Assembly: GCF_009746125.1 (NCBI RefSeq)
Contig: NZ_CP041352.1
Span: forward strand, 2,464,436-2,528,435
Origin: Casimicrobium huifangae
GTDB lineage: Bacteria; Pseudomonadota; Gammaproteobacteria; Burkholderiales; Casimicrobiaceae
Reading direction: 5' to 3'
DNA: 64,000 nucleotides
Part shown: one piece after another, positions 54,110 to 63,700 of the stretch
How positions within the stretch are numbered: the stretch's first letter is position 1
Layout of the letters: each line of letters begins with the position of its first letter
Program-made: the position numbers and the translations under genes
The notes under the pieces: model-generated
Databases searched by the model: none
Seen by the model: only the letters and a program-made list of their open reading frames with translations
What the model was told of the DNA's origin: nothing

Positions 54110-55276
54110 GTGCTTGATCCGCTCTCGGCATTTGTCTTCGCCACGCTGTTCTCATTGTTGAACGGCGCAGTGCTGGGCTTCATACACCCGGCGCTGACAC
54201 CGGACTTGCGGCCCTGCGCCGCCGACTGGCGGATCGGGACCTTGCTGGCGGCTGGCGGTGCCGTCCTTTTCATCGGCCAGGCCGCCACCGGCGCAGAATG
54301 GGTAGTGCCCATCGCAAATGGCGCCTGGCTGCTCGGCCTCGCGCTTTACTGGCGCGCCGTTCGCCGCTTCTTCGCGACTGCCGATTCATGGTGGATTTAC
54401 CTGCCGGTGCTGCTTGGTACGCTGGGTAACGCCTTCTTCGTCTTCGTCGTACCCAACGTCGCCTTTCGCGTCGGCATCGCGACCGTTTGCTGGGTTGCGC
54501 TGATCAGCGGCGCAGTCGGGACCTTGCTGCACAATCGTCATCGCGAGCGCACCATCAGCCTCACCGTGCTTACCGGTATCTTTGCCCTGCTCGCCATTTT
54601 GATGCTCGCGCGTGGTGCCTACTACCTGTTGGCGGGCCGTGTGCTCGTTTCCATCGTGCAGCCGCTGAACTGGGTCAATGCGCTCACGCCGCTGCTGATT
54701 GCGGTGCTCCCGGTGATTGGCACTACCGCCTTTGTGCTGCTCTGCTTCGAGCGCATTCGTGCCGAGCTGCATCGCGCAGCGACTACAGACGCGCTGACCG
54801 GTTTGCCCAACCGGCGAACGATTGCCGAGCGCGCCGGCGTGCTGCTCGCGCTTGCACGCGCCGGCGAGCAGCCATTCTCGGTTGCAGTCGTCGACGTTGA
54901 TCACTTCAAGGCGATCAATGACCAGCACGGCCACGACGTTGGCGACCTGGTGCTGCAGGCCGTCGCGGCCAGCTTGCGTGCGCACTGCCGCGGCGAGGAG
55001 GTTGTGGGTCGCCAGGGCGGCGAAGAATTCGTTGCGTTGTTGCCCGAGGCAGATGCCGCTGGCGCACACCGTGCTGCGGAGCGCTTGCGCACTGCCGTTG
55101 CCGACCAGTCCGTCGCGGTCGGCCCAGACACCTCGCTGCAAGTCACTGTTTCCATCGGTATTGCAACCGGCACATCCAACAGCTTGCCGGACTTCGACAC
55201 CCTGCTCAAGCGCGCAGACATGGCCCTCTACGATGCCAAAGCGAACGGCCGCAACCGCGTCTGCGCCGCGTCGTAG
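54110..55276 (+). CDS. Membrane diguanylate cyclase (GGDEF domain)
   Basis: A 388-residue protein with about six N-terminal membrane spans (to about residue 215) and a C-terminal GGDEF domain (about 225-385: TTDALTGLPNRRTIAER, VVDVDHFKAINDQHGHDVGD, RQGGEEFVALLPEAD). The GGEEF active-site form is catalytically competent in many enzymes, so c-di-GMP synthesis is expected. The inhibitory I-site is RGEE rather than RxxD, so product inhibition may be weak. The start is GTG at 54110. Stands alone after the tRNA pair. Confidence 0.9.
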   Translation: MLDPLSAFVFATLFSLLNGAVLGFIHPALTPDLRPCAADWRIGTLLAAGGAVLFIGQAATGAEWVVPIANGAWLLGLALYWRAVRRFFATADSWWIYLPVLLGTLGNAFFVFVVPNVAFRVGIATVCWVALISGAVGTLLHNRHRERTISLTVLTGIFALLAILMLARGAYYLLAGRVLVSIVQPLNWVNALTPLLIAVLPVIGTTAFVLLCFERIRAELHRAATTDALTGLPNRRTIAERAGVLLALARAGEQPFSVAVVDVDHFKAINDQHGHDVGDLVLQAVAASLRAHCRGEEVVGRQGGEEFVALLPEADAAGAHRAAERLRTAVADQSVAVGPDTSLQVTVSIGIATGTSNSLPDFDTLLKRADMALYDAKANGRNRVCAAS

Positions 55277-55298
55277 CGGGTAGCCTGGCGGCCACGCG

Positions 55299-56183
55299 TT
55301 ACGGCGCCACCATCCAGCTGCTATTCACCCGCTGCAGGCGCAACGTCGAGGACATGGCGCCATCCTTGTTGCGCTCGGTAATCTTCGCCTCCGCGGTCTC
55401 GCCGTCCACCGTCAGACTGTCGAAGTCCGCTGTCTTCGGATCGGCAGATTCCTTGAGGAACGACAGGATGTCCTTCGCCATCGGGCCATCGAGATCCTTG
55501 GCGCGATCGGCAACGATGACGCGCTTCAACGCCGCCTTGTCTCCCGCGCGAGCGGCACGCAGATATTCCGCCAGCACCTTGCCCTGCGGCGTGGCCCACG
55601 CGGCCTTGCCGCTCGCATCCGGCGCGCGCGGCACCGTCATCGTGATGTCGAAACTGACGTCGAAACGGTAGCGATTCTTGAACATCTCCAGTTCACCATC
55701 GGTGTAGACGCGACCCCGCATCTGCCGGTCGGTCCAGCTCGCGATGGCGAACTTGTATGAGGTTGAGTAACCACCGCCGCCCATCGGCTCCACCCCAAAC
55801 TGCACTGACGTCAGCGCCCGAGTCTCGTCAAAGGTGAACTCCAGCATGCCGTTGCCGCTGCCTCGCGCCTTCATCCGCGCAAACGGGTCGGTCACCGATT
55901 TCGGCGGAAGCGGCTGCGCCGCGAGGATGAGGATGGTTTCCGGCTTGCGACTGCTGAGCGCGGGCGCCGTGTAGGCGTAGGCATAGGGCAAGTCGGTCGC
56001 CTTGCCGTCAATGATGATGCTGCCCTTGGCATTGGGTGCGCCCGCTGTGACGGACGTATCCTGCGCCAATGCACGACCAGAAAGCAGCAGGCACAGCAGC
56101 ACGGTGCCCCACCAACTCAACATGACGCGACCCGCAGCGTCACGGGTAGCGAGGCTTTGCGCTGTGTCGATAGTTCGATTCAT
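55299..56183 (-). CDS. Secreted hypothetical protein, possibly with a C-terminal NTF2-like domain
   Basis: A 294-residue protein with a membrane-signal segment (VMLSWWGTVLLCLLLSGRALA) after a short N-terminal extension. The middle (about 60-200) has a beta-rich secreted-domain look without a motif I recognise. The last part (VLAEYLRAARAGDKAALKRV, then LTVDGETAEAKITERN and SSWMVAP) resembles DUF4878/NTF2-like domains. ATG 56183 with a GGAG site is preferred; a longer frame to 56324 is Cys/Arg-rich and unlikely. Function unknown. Confidence 0.7.
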   Translation of the reverse strand: MNRTIDTAQSLATRDAAGRVMLSWWGTVLLCLLLSGRALAQDTSVTAGAPNAKGSIIIDGKATDLPYAYAYTAPALSSRKPETILILAAQPLPPKSVTDPFARMKARGSGNGMLEFTFDETRALTSVQFGVEPMGGGGYSTSYKFAIASWTDRQMRGRVYTDGELEMFKNRYRFDVSFDITMTVPRAPDASGKAAWATPQGKVLAEYLRAARAGDKAALKRVIVADRAKDLDGPMAKDILSFLKESADPKTADFDSLTVDGETAEAKITERNKDGAMSSTLRLQRVNSSWMVAP

Positions 56184-56470
56184 GGTGAAGCTCCGTTCAC
56201 AAGTGCAAACCAGCCCGGGCCCGCGACGACAACCGCCGGACGCCCTCTTGCCTGGCCTCTCTCGCAAAGACGCATCCCGTTGCCCATTTGAGCCAGCGCA
56301 TTGCGACGTCACACACTGCGGCAATCAGCTTTTCACCAAGATGGCAATTCCAATGGGCTGAATGAGACAAAATCGCAGTAGTCGACTACTGACAGAATTA
56401 TCCAATTAGCCCTTTACTGATCATAGTTTGAGGCAAAAGCTGTTGCTCATCAGATGCGGAAATTCGATCA

Positions 56471-57442
56471 CTACGGCGCCAGGGCCGCAGCCTCGGTGCG
56501 CAGCCAGGCGACGAAATCCTGTGCATCGGTATTGCGTTGTGCGTGGTCGGCAATCTCCACGTAGTAACCGCGTTGCGACGCCGCGCCTCCCTTGAAGGGT
56601 GTCACCAGCCGCTGGTCCTTCAAATGCTCATCCAGCAGCGGGAAGCGTCCGATCGCCACCCCCTGGCCGGCGACTGCTGCCGCGACCGCGTCGGCGTAAT
56701 GGTTGAATCGCAGTGTGTTCTTCATGCGCAAGTCGCCGGCACCGGTAGCCTCCAGCCACGGCCCCCAATCCATCATGGCGCCATAGTGCGCCGGTGCGTC
56801 TACCGTCAGCAGTGTGTGATGGGCAAGATCGGTGGGCTGCCTCAGCGGATGCGGCCCGTCGCGCAGCAACGATGGCGCACAGACCGGCAAAACCGTCTCG
56901 GCAAACAGCGGCGTCTCGCGACCGCCGCGAATAGGCACAAAGCGCACTGCGACATCGATCTGCGAACGCGCCAGGTCAAGCAGATCCAGTGTCGCCGAAA
57001 TGCGCACGTCCACCTGTGGGTGATTTGCCGTAAACCTCGCCAGTCGTGGAATCAGCCAGATCGACGCAAAGCCCGGCGTGGTCGTGATCGACACCTGCCG
57101 AAGGCTCGGCGCTGCACGTACCAGCGCTGTGGCGTCACGCAGGCGCTCAAGGCAATCGATCACCGCCCGCTGCATCACTGCGCCAGCTTCCGTCAGCAGC
57201 AAAGACCGATGCCGCCGCACGAACAAGGGCACGCCGAGCCCTTCTTCGAGCTGCTGAATCTGCCGGCTGACTGCGGACTGGGTGAGAAACAACTCCTCCG
57301 CCGCCTGCGTAAAGCTCAGCGTGCGCGCTGCGGCTTCAAAACTGCGCAGCAGATCCAGTCGCGGCAATTCGGCGCGACCGAAGCTGGGAAGCGCATTCGC
57401 CGGGTAGTCGGATGGCGGCTTTTTGACATTCCCGTGAGGCAT
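56471..57442 (-). CDS. LysR-family transcriptional regulator (GcvA-like)
   Basis: A 323-residue regulator. The N-terminal winged helix (LLRSFEAAARTLSFTQAAEELFL, TQSAVSRQIQQLEEGLG, LFVRRHRSLLLTEAG) is followed by a periplasmic-binding-like effector domain (about 115-310). It looks like the GcvA/glycine-cleavage subtype. It is divergent from the DUF2917 gene, 129 bases apart, a pair seen in other Betaproteobacteria, so the DUF2917 gene is the likeliest target. Ligand unknown. Confidence 0.9.
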   Translation of the reverse strand: MPHGNVKKPPSDYPANALPSFGRAELPRLDLLRSFEAAARTLSFTQAAEELFLTQSAVSRQIQQLEEGLGVPLFVRRHRSLLLTEAGAVMQRAVIDCLERLRDATALVRAAPSLRQVSITTTPGFASIWLIPRLARFTANHPQVDVRISATLDLLDLARSQIDVAVRFVPIRGGRETPLFAETVLPVCAPSLLRDGPHPLRQPTDLAHHTLLTVDAPAHYGAMMDWGPWLEATGAGDLRMKNTLRFNHYADAVAAAVAGQGVAIGRFPLLDEHLKDQRLVTPFKGGAASQRGYYVEIADHAQRNTDAQDFVAWLRTEAAALAP

Positions 57443-57571
57443 GCGAAGTATTCCGTTTTACCGTTTGATCCGTGCGATAGCGGTCAGTATAGTCATGCTC
57501 ATGGCGCATGCTAACCCGCTACCTTCCCATTCCTCAACGCAACCGCATGCGCGTCCCCGAAAGGATGTCCC

Positions 57572-57913
57572 ATGAAGACCCATCCCATCGCCACCGTTTT
57601 GCCGCTAGCCCACCAGGCGACGCTGCGCATCGATGACCCGGCCCACCTGGAAATCACCTGCACCGAAGGCAGTTTGTGGCTCACGCTCGACCATGACCGC
57701 CGCGACATCGTGCTGACGGCGGGCACCGCCGACGTCAGCTTTGCCACCGGTCAGCATCGCCCGCTGCTGATCCACGCTTTGCAGGACTCACAACTGACCG
57801 TGACAGTGGCCCGTGCGCAGATCGCCACCACCCAGGCCGCCACCCTGCTCGACCGCTTCACTCGCAACACGGGTAAGCCGCTACTGCCACTCGCACCGCC
57901 GCTTGCAGCCTGA
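57572..57913 (+). CDS. DUF2917 domain protein
   Basis: A 113-residue protein with the DUF2917 pattern: ECTCTEGSLWLTLDHD-like core (residues about 28-43), the RDIVLTAGTADVSF segment and a final hydrophobic part. Cupin-like beta-barrel expected. Function unknown. Preceded by AAAGGATG ribosome site. Probably controlled by the divergent LysR regulator. Confidence 0.8.
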   Translation: MKTHPIATVLPLAHQATLRIDDPAHLEITCTEGSLWLTLDHDRRDIVLTAGTADVSFATGQHRPLLIHALQDSQLTVTVARAQIATTQAATLLDRFTRNTGKPLLPLAPPLAA

Positions 57914-58023
57914 TCGATAGTCCGCGTGCCAAGCCTGTGATCGAACCACACCCACAGGCCGTCCGCCCCGTTCAGCGAGAATCGCATTGAACGGCAACGA
58001 CATGACACAAGGAGTGGCAGACG

Positions 58024-58812
58024 ATGAAACTGGGAATTGATGGCAAGTGGGCGCTGGTTTGCGCTGCCAGCAAGGGGCTTGGCAAAGGCTGCGCCAAAGC
58101 GCTGGTTACCGAAGGTGTGAACGTTGTCATCACGGCACGCGGCGCCGAAGCGCTGGAAGCGACCGCCGCCGAACTACGCACGCTGAATCCGGCCGTCAAG
58201 GTCGTCACTGTCTCCGGAGACATCACCACGGCGGAGGGTCGCGCTGCTGCCCTGGCCGCCGCGCCGCACATCGACATCCTGATCAACAACGCTGGCGGCC
58301 CGCCGCCCGGAGACTTCCGTAACTGGTCGCGCGACGACTGGATCAAGGCGGTCGATGCCAACATGCTGACACCGATTGAGCTGATGAAGGCGGTGATCGA
58401 CGGCATGTGCGAGCGCGGTTTCGGTCGCATCGTCAACATCACGTCGGGCGCCGTGAAGGCCCCGATCGACACGCTAGGCTTGTCCAACGGCGCCCGCTCG
58501 GGGCTCACCGGTTTTGTTGCCGGTCTCGCCCGGCAGCCAAAAGTGGCCAGCCGTAATGTCACCATCAACGGCCTGCTGCCGGGGCCATTCGATACCGACC
58601 GCATGCAGGGCATGCTCGCCAACTGGGCAAAACGCGATGGCAAATCCGTCGCCGAGACGGCCAGTGAGCGCCTGTCGAAGAATCCGGCGCAACGCATGGG
58701 CAACATCGACGAATTCGGCGCCACCTGCGCCTTCCTTTGCAGTCAGCACGCCAGCTTCATCACCGGGCAGAACATCCTGATGGACGGCGGCGAATGCCCC
58801 GGCACTTTCTAG
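58024..58812 (+). CDS. Short-chain dehydrogenase/reductase (SDR)
   Basis: A 262-residue SDR. Cofactor region VCAASKGLGKGCAKALV (a variant TGxxxGxG), INNAGGPPPGDF, catalytic Ser in VNITSGAVKAP, and a C-terminal TGQNILMDGGECPGTF. The usual YxxxK is not in its normal form: the position after ITSGAVKAPIDTLGLSNGARSG carries SNGARSG rather than a Tyr-x-x-x-Lys, which is a notable change. AAGGAG ribosome site before the ATG. Substrate unknown; the family of 3-oxoacyl-type SDRs includes such atypical members. Confidence 0.85.
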   Translation: MKLGIDGKWALVCAASKGLGKGCAKALVTEGVNVVITARGAEALEATAAELRTLNPAVKVVTVSGDITTAEGRAAALAAAPHIDILINNAGGPPPGDFRNWSRDDWIKAVDANMLTPIELMKAVIDGMCERGFGRIVNITSGAVKAPIDTLGLSNGARSGLTGFVAGLARQPKVASRNVTINGLLPGPFDTDRMQGMLANWAKRDGKSVAETASERLSKNPAQRMGNIDEFGATCAFLCSQHASFITGQNILMDGGECPGTF

Positions 58813-58863
58813 CGGTGCAGATGAGTACGATGTCGAAAGGCGCATGCGGAATCGTTGGTTCGC

Positions 58864-59382
58864 ATGTTCGTTGCCAGTAAGGTGAATGACGAATCGTCTG
58901 GCGGGGAGGACCTCCCGGTTACCGATCGCGTCATTCGCTTCCTTGACGAGATCGGCATTGATGTCGTCGAACGCCCCCTCGCAACGCGTACCTTTCTTCC
59001 AGGCATCCATATCGATCACGGGGTGATCGTGATCGATCGCGCTGCCATGCGTTATCCCGGGGACCTGCTCCACGAGGCCGGACATATGGCAGTGGCGCTT
59101 CCGTCCGAACGCTCTCTGTTTCATGAGACCTTTGGCGACGACGGCGGAACGGAAATGGGGGCCATCGCCTGGTCCTACGCTGCGGCGATACACCTGCAAG
59201 TGCCACTGGATGTACTGTTTCACGACGGCGGCTATCGCGGCGATGCAATGTGGCTGCGAGAGCACTTCAGTTCGCTGAGAAGTCTTGGGGTCCCGATACT
59301 GGTTTGGCGCGCAATGACCGAATACTCGCTTTACCCGGCCATGCATGCCTGGACAGCCCCGGCGCCGCCAGTCGCCCCATAG
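58864..59382 (+). CDS. Hypothetical protein with a zincin-like HEAGH motif
   Basis: A 172-residue protein. It has a LLHEAGHMAV segment (about residues 71-80) of the HExxH zinc-protease type, preceded by GIHIDHGVIVIDRAAMRYPGD and followed by an acidic GDDGGTEMGAIAWSYAAA helix that could give the third metal ligand (Glu). The layout is like small M78-type or putative metalloprotease domains. No signal peptide is seen, so it should be cytoplasmic. ATG 58864 is taken; a TTG at 58855 is also in frame. Its substrate is unknown and activity is unproven. It is the next gene after the SDR. Confidence 0.65.
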   Translation: MFVASKVNDESSGGEDLPVTDRVIRFLDEIGIDVVERPLATRTFLPGIHIDHGVIVIDRAAMRYPGDLLHEAGHMAVALPSERSLFHETFGDDGGTEMGAIAWSYAAAIHLQVPLDVLFHDGGYRGDAMWLREHFSSLRSLGVPILVWRAMTEYSLYPAMHAWTAPAPPVAP

Positions 59383-59676
59383 TCTCTACTCTTCTTCCCA
59401 CCAATCGGGGAACGAAGCCACCATTAGCTCAACGCTGCCGACACGTACTGGGCAAGACGCCCCACGCGTGTGTCTCACGGGGTGGCAGCAAGAGATCGGA
59501 CCGGGAACAACGTCAAGGGCGCGCGACAGCTCCATCACGCCGCTGCTGACAATCAGCGGACGCTGGCAAACCAGAGGAAATCAGCAGAAGGCGCCGGACG
59601 ATATCAGCGACAAAGCTCGTCGCCGGCCAGGCACGCACGCAGTCATCAATGCGAGAAGCGCGATGCGCGAGACACA

Positions 59677-60027
59677 TCAAGCCACGCGACTCACGCTCGC
59701 TCGCGCCTTGTTGCCAAAGCCTTGCATGTAGAGAACCGCAGCTGCTCCAGACTGGGATGCAAGGCCAAAGGTGCCTTCGACAAGCTCTGACTCCGCAGAA
59801 AAGTGCAACTCCCACTGCTGCCATCTCGAATCCCGTGTCGTCGCTTCAACCCGTTCAAGCGTCACCAGCGTTCCGTTATCCAGCAGAAACTGGCGACCAA
59901 TGCACAGGTCTGGTGTGCTTAGCAAATTTTCCTGATACCCACCGGCACGCGCGATAGGCGAGACCATGTAAGTCGCGCCGGTAGCCGCGATCAAGGACGT
60001 TGCCCGGACGAATTGGCGCCTATTCAT
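59677..60027 (-). CDS. Small Tat-exported protein, DUF6916-like
   Basis: A 116-residue protein with a twin-arginine signal (RRQFVRATSLIAATGA) and a mature part of about 85 residues: FLLDNGTLVTLERVEA, WELHFSAESELVEGTFGLAS, LYMQGFGN. This spacing resembles the DUF6916 pattern in the nearby gene at 60348-60644. A GAGGGG ribosome site supports the ATG. Function unknown. Confidence 0.65.
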   Translation of the reverse strand: MNRRQFVRATSLIAATGATYMVSPIARAGGYQENLLSTPDLCIGRQFLLDNGTLVTLERVEATTRDSRWQQWELHFSAESELVEGTFGLASQSGAAAVLYMQGFGNKARASVSRVA

Positions 60028-60347
60028 AGCTTCCCCTCTGGTTTTGCTCAGTCTACTGATTTGCGAAGGATTCTACGGTGGAAACGCCTGCGCCGGCGTC
60101 AAGGCGTTGCAGAAAATGCGCTGCGCCAGCCGCATCGACTGCCCGTTGACCGTGTAACGCGTCGACGCCGATTCGCGCGGTCAATCAAAGTTGAATGCGC
60201 GATGGAGTTGTGCTGGGGAGCTTTCCTAGCAACCAATGGACAACGTCGATCAAAGCGCAACGCTACCCAGGGCGCATTCGGATTCAAGGACCAGCATTCC
60301 ACGCGAACACCAATCCGCTGCGGCAGACGACTCTGCTCAAGGTCTGG
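60028..60347. other. 320-base intergenic region without recognisable features
   Basis: Between the two DUF6916-like genes on the minus strand. No convincing gene, hairpin, repeat or promoter was seen. It is presumably the promoter region of the Tat-exported protein gene. Confidence 0.4.
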
Positions 60348-60644
60348 TCAGTTGAAGACCGCCTGATAGATAAATCCATCCCGCTCCTGCGCGACAGGGA
60401 CGAGAAACAGGGCGAACTCGCCGATTACGCTGTGGCGCACCGTGTACGTTTGCTGGGGAAACAGCACCGCCGCAGCGCTTCGGAACAACAGCGAAAACGG
60501 CGCGCGCATCAGTTGCGCCTTTGGAGGAGCGGGCAACGGGCTGGCTTCAACCAGCACAAATTCCGTGTTACCCGCCGTCAAGGCGGCGGAAAACGTGGTG
60601 TTCACAAAAGGCACAAAGTCCTCCAGTGTCAACAGTTTCAGCAT
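60348..60644 (-). CDS. DUF6916 family protein
   Basis: A 98-residue protein. Conserved pattern: LTLEDFVPFVNTTFS, FVLVEAS, RAPFSLLFRSAAAVLFPQQTY, RHSVIGEFALFLVPVAQ and IYQAVFN. No signal peptide. The function of the family is unknown; related proteins accompany tail-collar-type surface proteins in some genomes, but nothing of that kind is visible here. Upstream neighbour on the strand is the large repeat protein, 137 bases away. Confidence 0.75.
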   Translation of the reverse strand: MLKLLTLEDFVPFVNTTFSAALTAGNTEFVLVEASPLPAPPKAQLMRAPFSLLFRSAAAVLFPQQTYTVRHSVIGEFALFLVPVAQERDGFIYQAVFN

Positions 60645-60781
60645 GAATTGCAGTTCTTAAAAGCCAGCGAGACACCAGGCAGTTGTCGTCAATGTACCGC
60701 CCTCGCTTCCCTCCCTGGACGGAAGGGAAGCCGTGTTCGAGGCAGGCAACAGGTTAGCGCAAAATCAGACCAAACCTCGGC

Positions 60782-63700
60782 CTACGACGCACTAGCGCCG
60801 CGGCGCCAGGTGCGCCGATGCAGCGCCAGCGCCGCCAGCAACGCCAGCAACAAACTTTGCAGCGGTGCACCGTTCAGCGGTACCTCGACTGGCGGCACAC
60901 TGACCGCAACGGTAGCCGACGAGGCACTGGTCCCTGCGCTATTGATCGCGACCACACTGCACAGGTATGAAACACCACCCAGCAGCCCTGCCACCGTTAT
61001 CGGGGACGACGTCCCTGTCGCGCTGACCGTGTGCGAAGACGTTGGCGACGTGCACGTAGCTACATAGCTGGTAATCGCAGCGCCACCATTGGATGCAGGC
61101 GGTGCAAACGCCACGGTGGCCAGACCAATCCCCGGAGTCACTGTGCCAATCACTGGCGCCCCCGGGACCGTGGCCGGCGTGACCGTGACCGTGCCCGAGG
61201 CGGCGCTGTTGCCCGCGATGTTGGTCGCGACCACCGAGCAGGTGTACGCCGTGCCGTTGGTCAATCCCGTCACCGTCAGTGGCGAGGCAGGCCCCGTCGC
61301 CGTCGCTGTCGTCGCTCCTGCGGTACACGTGACCGTGTAGCCGGTGATCGCTGAGCCACCGTTGGACGCCGGCGCCGTGAAGGCGATCGTCGCCTGACCA
61401 TTGCCCGGCGTCGCCGCGCCAATCGTCGGCGCGCCAGGCACCGTGTACGGCGTGACCGTGACCGTGCCCGAGGCGGCGCTGTTGCCCGCGATGTTGGTCG
61501 CGACCACCGAGCAGGTGTAAGCCGTGCCGTTGGTCAACCCAGTCACCGTCAGTGGCGAGGCAGGCCCCGTCGCCGTCGCTGTCGTCGCTCCTGCGGTACA
61601 CGTGACCGTGTAGCCCGTGATCGCTGAGCCACCGTTGGACGCCGGTGCCGTGAAGGCGATCGTCGCCTGCGTGTTGCCCGGCGTCGCCGCACCTATCGTC
61701 GGCGCGCCAGGCACCGTGTACGGCGTGACCGTGACCGTGCCAGAGGCGGCGCTGTTGCCCGCGATGTTGGTCGCGACCACCGAGCAGGTGTACGCCGTGC
61801 CGTTGGTCAACCCCGTCACCGTCAGCGGCGAGGCCGGACCCGTGGCCGTGAAGCCGCCCGCGTTACACGTGACCGTGTAGCCCGTGATCGCTGAGCCACC
61901 GTTGGATGCCGGCGCCGTGAAGGCGATCGTCGCCTGACCATTGCCCGGCGTCGCCGCACCTATCGTCGGCGCGCCAGGCACCGTGTACGGGGTGACCGTG
62001 ACCGTGCCAGAGGCGGCGCTGTTGCCCGCGATGTTGGTCGCGACCACCGAGCAGGTGTACGCCGTGCCGTTGGTCAATCCCGTCACCGTCAGTGGCGAGG
62101 CAGGCCCCGTCGCCGTCGCTGTCGCCGCTCCTGCGGTACACGTGACCGTGTAGCCGGTGATCGCTGAGCCACCGTTGGACGCCGGTGCCGTGAAGGCGAT
62201 CGTCGCCTGCGTGTTGCCCGGCGTCGCCGCACCTATCGTCGGCGCGCCAGGCACCGTGTACGGCGTGACCGTGACCGTGCCAGACGCCGCACTCGGGCCC
62301 GCTGCGTTGGTCGCGACCACCGAGCAGGTGTACGCCGTGCCGTTGGTCAACCCCGTCACCGTCAGCGGCGAGGCAGGCCCCGTCGCCGTCGCTGTCGCCG
62401 CTCCTGCGGTACACGTGACCGTGTAGCCCGTGATCGCTGAGCCACCGTTGGATGCCGGCGCCGTGAAGGCGATCGTCGCCTGACCATTGCCCGGTGTGGC
62501 CGCGCCTATCGTCGGTGCACCCGGAACCGTGTACGGCGTGACCGTGACCGTGCCAGACGCCGCACTCGGGCCCGCTGCGTTGGTCGCTACCACCGAGCAG
62601 GTGTACGCCGTGCCGTTGGTCAACCCCGTCACCGTCAGCGGCGAGGCCGGACCCGTGGCCGTGAAGCCGCCCGCGTTACACGTGACCGTGTAGCCCGTGA
62701 TCGCTGAGCCACCGTTGGATGCCGGTGCCGTGAACGCGATCGTCGCCTGACCATTGCCCGGTGTGGCCGCGCCTATCGTCGGTGCACCCGGCACCGTGTA
62801 CGGCGTGACCGCAACCGTCGCCGAGGCCGCACTCGGGCCCGCTGCGTTGGTCGCTACCACCGAGCAGGTGTACGCCGTGCCGTTGGTCAACCCCGTCACC
62901 GTCAGCGGCGAGGTCAGACCCGTGGCCGTGAAGCCTCCCGCGTTACACGTGACCGTGTAGCCCGTGATCGCTGAGCCACCGTTCGACGCCGGCGCCGTGA
63001 AGGCAATCGTCGCCTGACCGTTGCCCGGCGTCGCCGTGCCAATCGTCGGCGCGCCAGGTACCGCAGCATTGATCACCAGCGTATAGGCACGAGTGCTTGA
63101 ATACGGTCCGGTACCGGTGCTGCTATCCGTGGCGCTGAGGCTGAAATTGAAGGTGCCAACCGCTGTCGTTGTACCAGCCAACGCCCCGGTCGCCGGAGTG
63201 ACGTTAATACCGGCCGGCAATGCACCTGCTGCCAAAGCGTACGTATACGGTGCCGTGCCACCTGAGGCCGGTGTTATCGCAGCGGAGTACGGCGTATTGA
63301 ACAGGCCAGACGCCAACGACGTAGCCGGCAGTGTGATCACGGCCGGGTTGACAACCAGCGTGTAAGCCTGGCTGCCGCTATACGGGCCTGGGGCCGCACT
63401 GCTGTCGGTCGCGGTAGCGGTGAAGTTAAACGTACCACCTGCCGTCGGTGTACCGCCAATCACACCACCTGGAGACAACGTCAGGCCCGCCGGCAGCGCG
63501 CCGCCCGTCACTGCGAATGTATAGGGCCCCAAACCGCCGTTGCCGGCGAGCGGCTGACTGTACGCCGCAGCTACGGTGGCATTGGGCACCGTGACCGGGC
63601 TGATGGTCACCGGTACGTCGTCATTGGTGATGGTGCCGACGCCCTGATTGTCGGCAATCGTCGCATTCACCGCACCGCTCAGGTTGACGAAGAAGGTCTC

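Noticed and set aside
59383..59676. Possible small frames after the zincin-like gene
   Set aside because: Overlapping frames on both strands without ribosome site or family pattern; nothing supports a gene.
61617..62960. Plus-strand frames in the FN3 array
   Set aside because: They repeat at the same period as the FN3 units and are shadows of the minus-strand gene.
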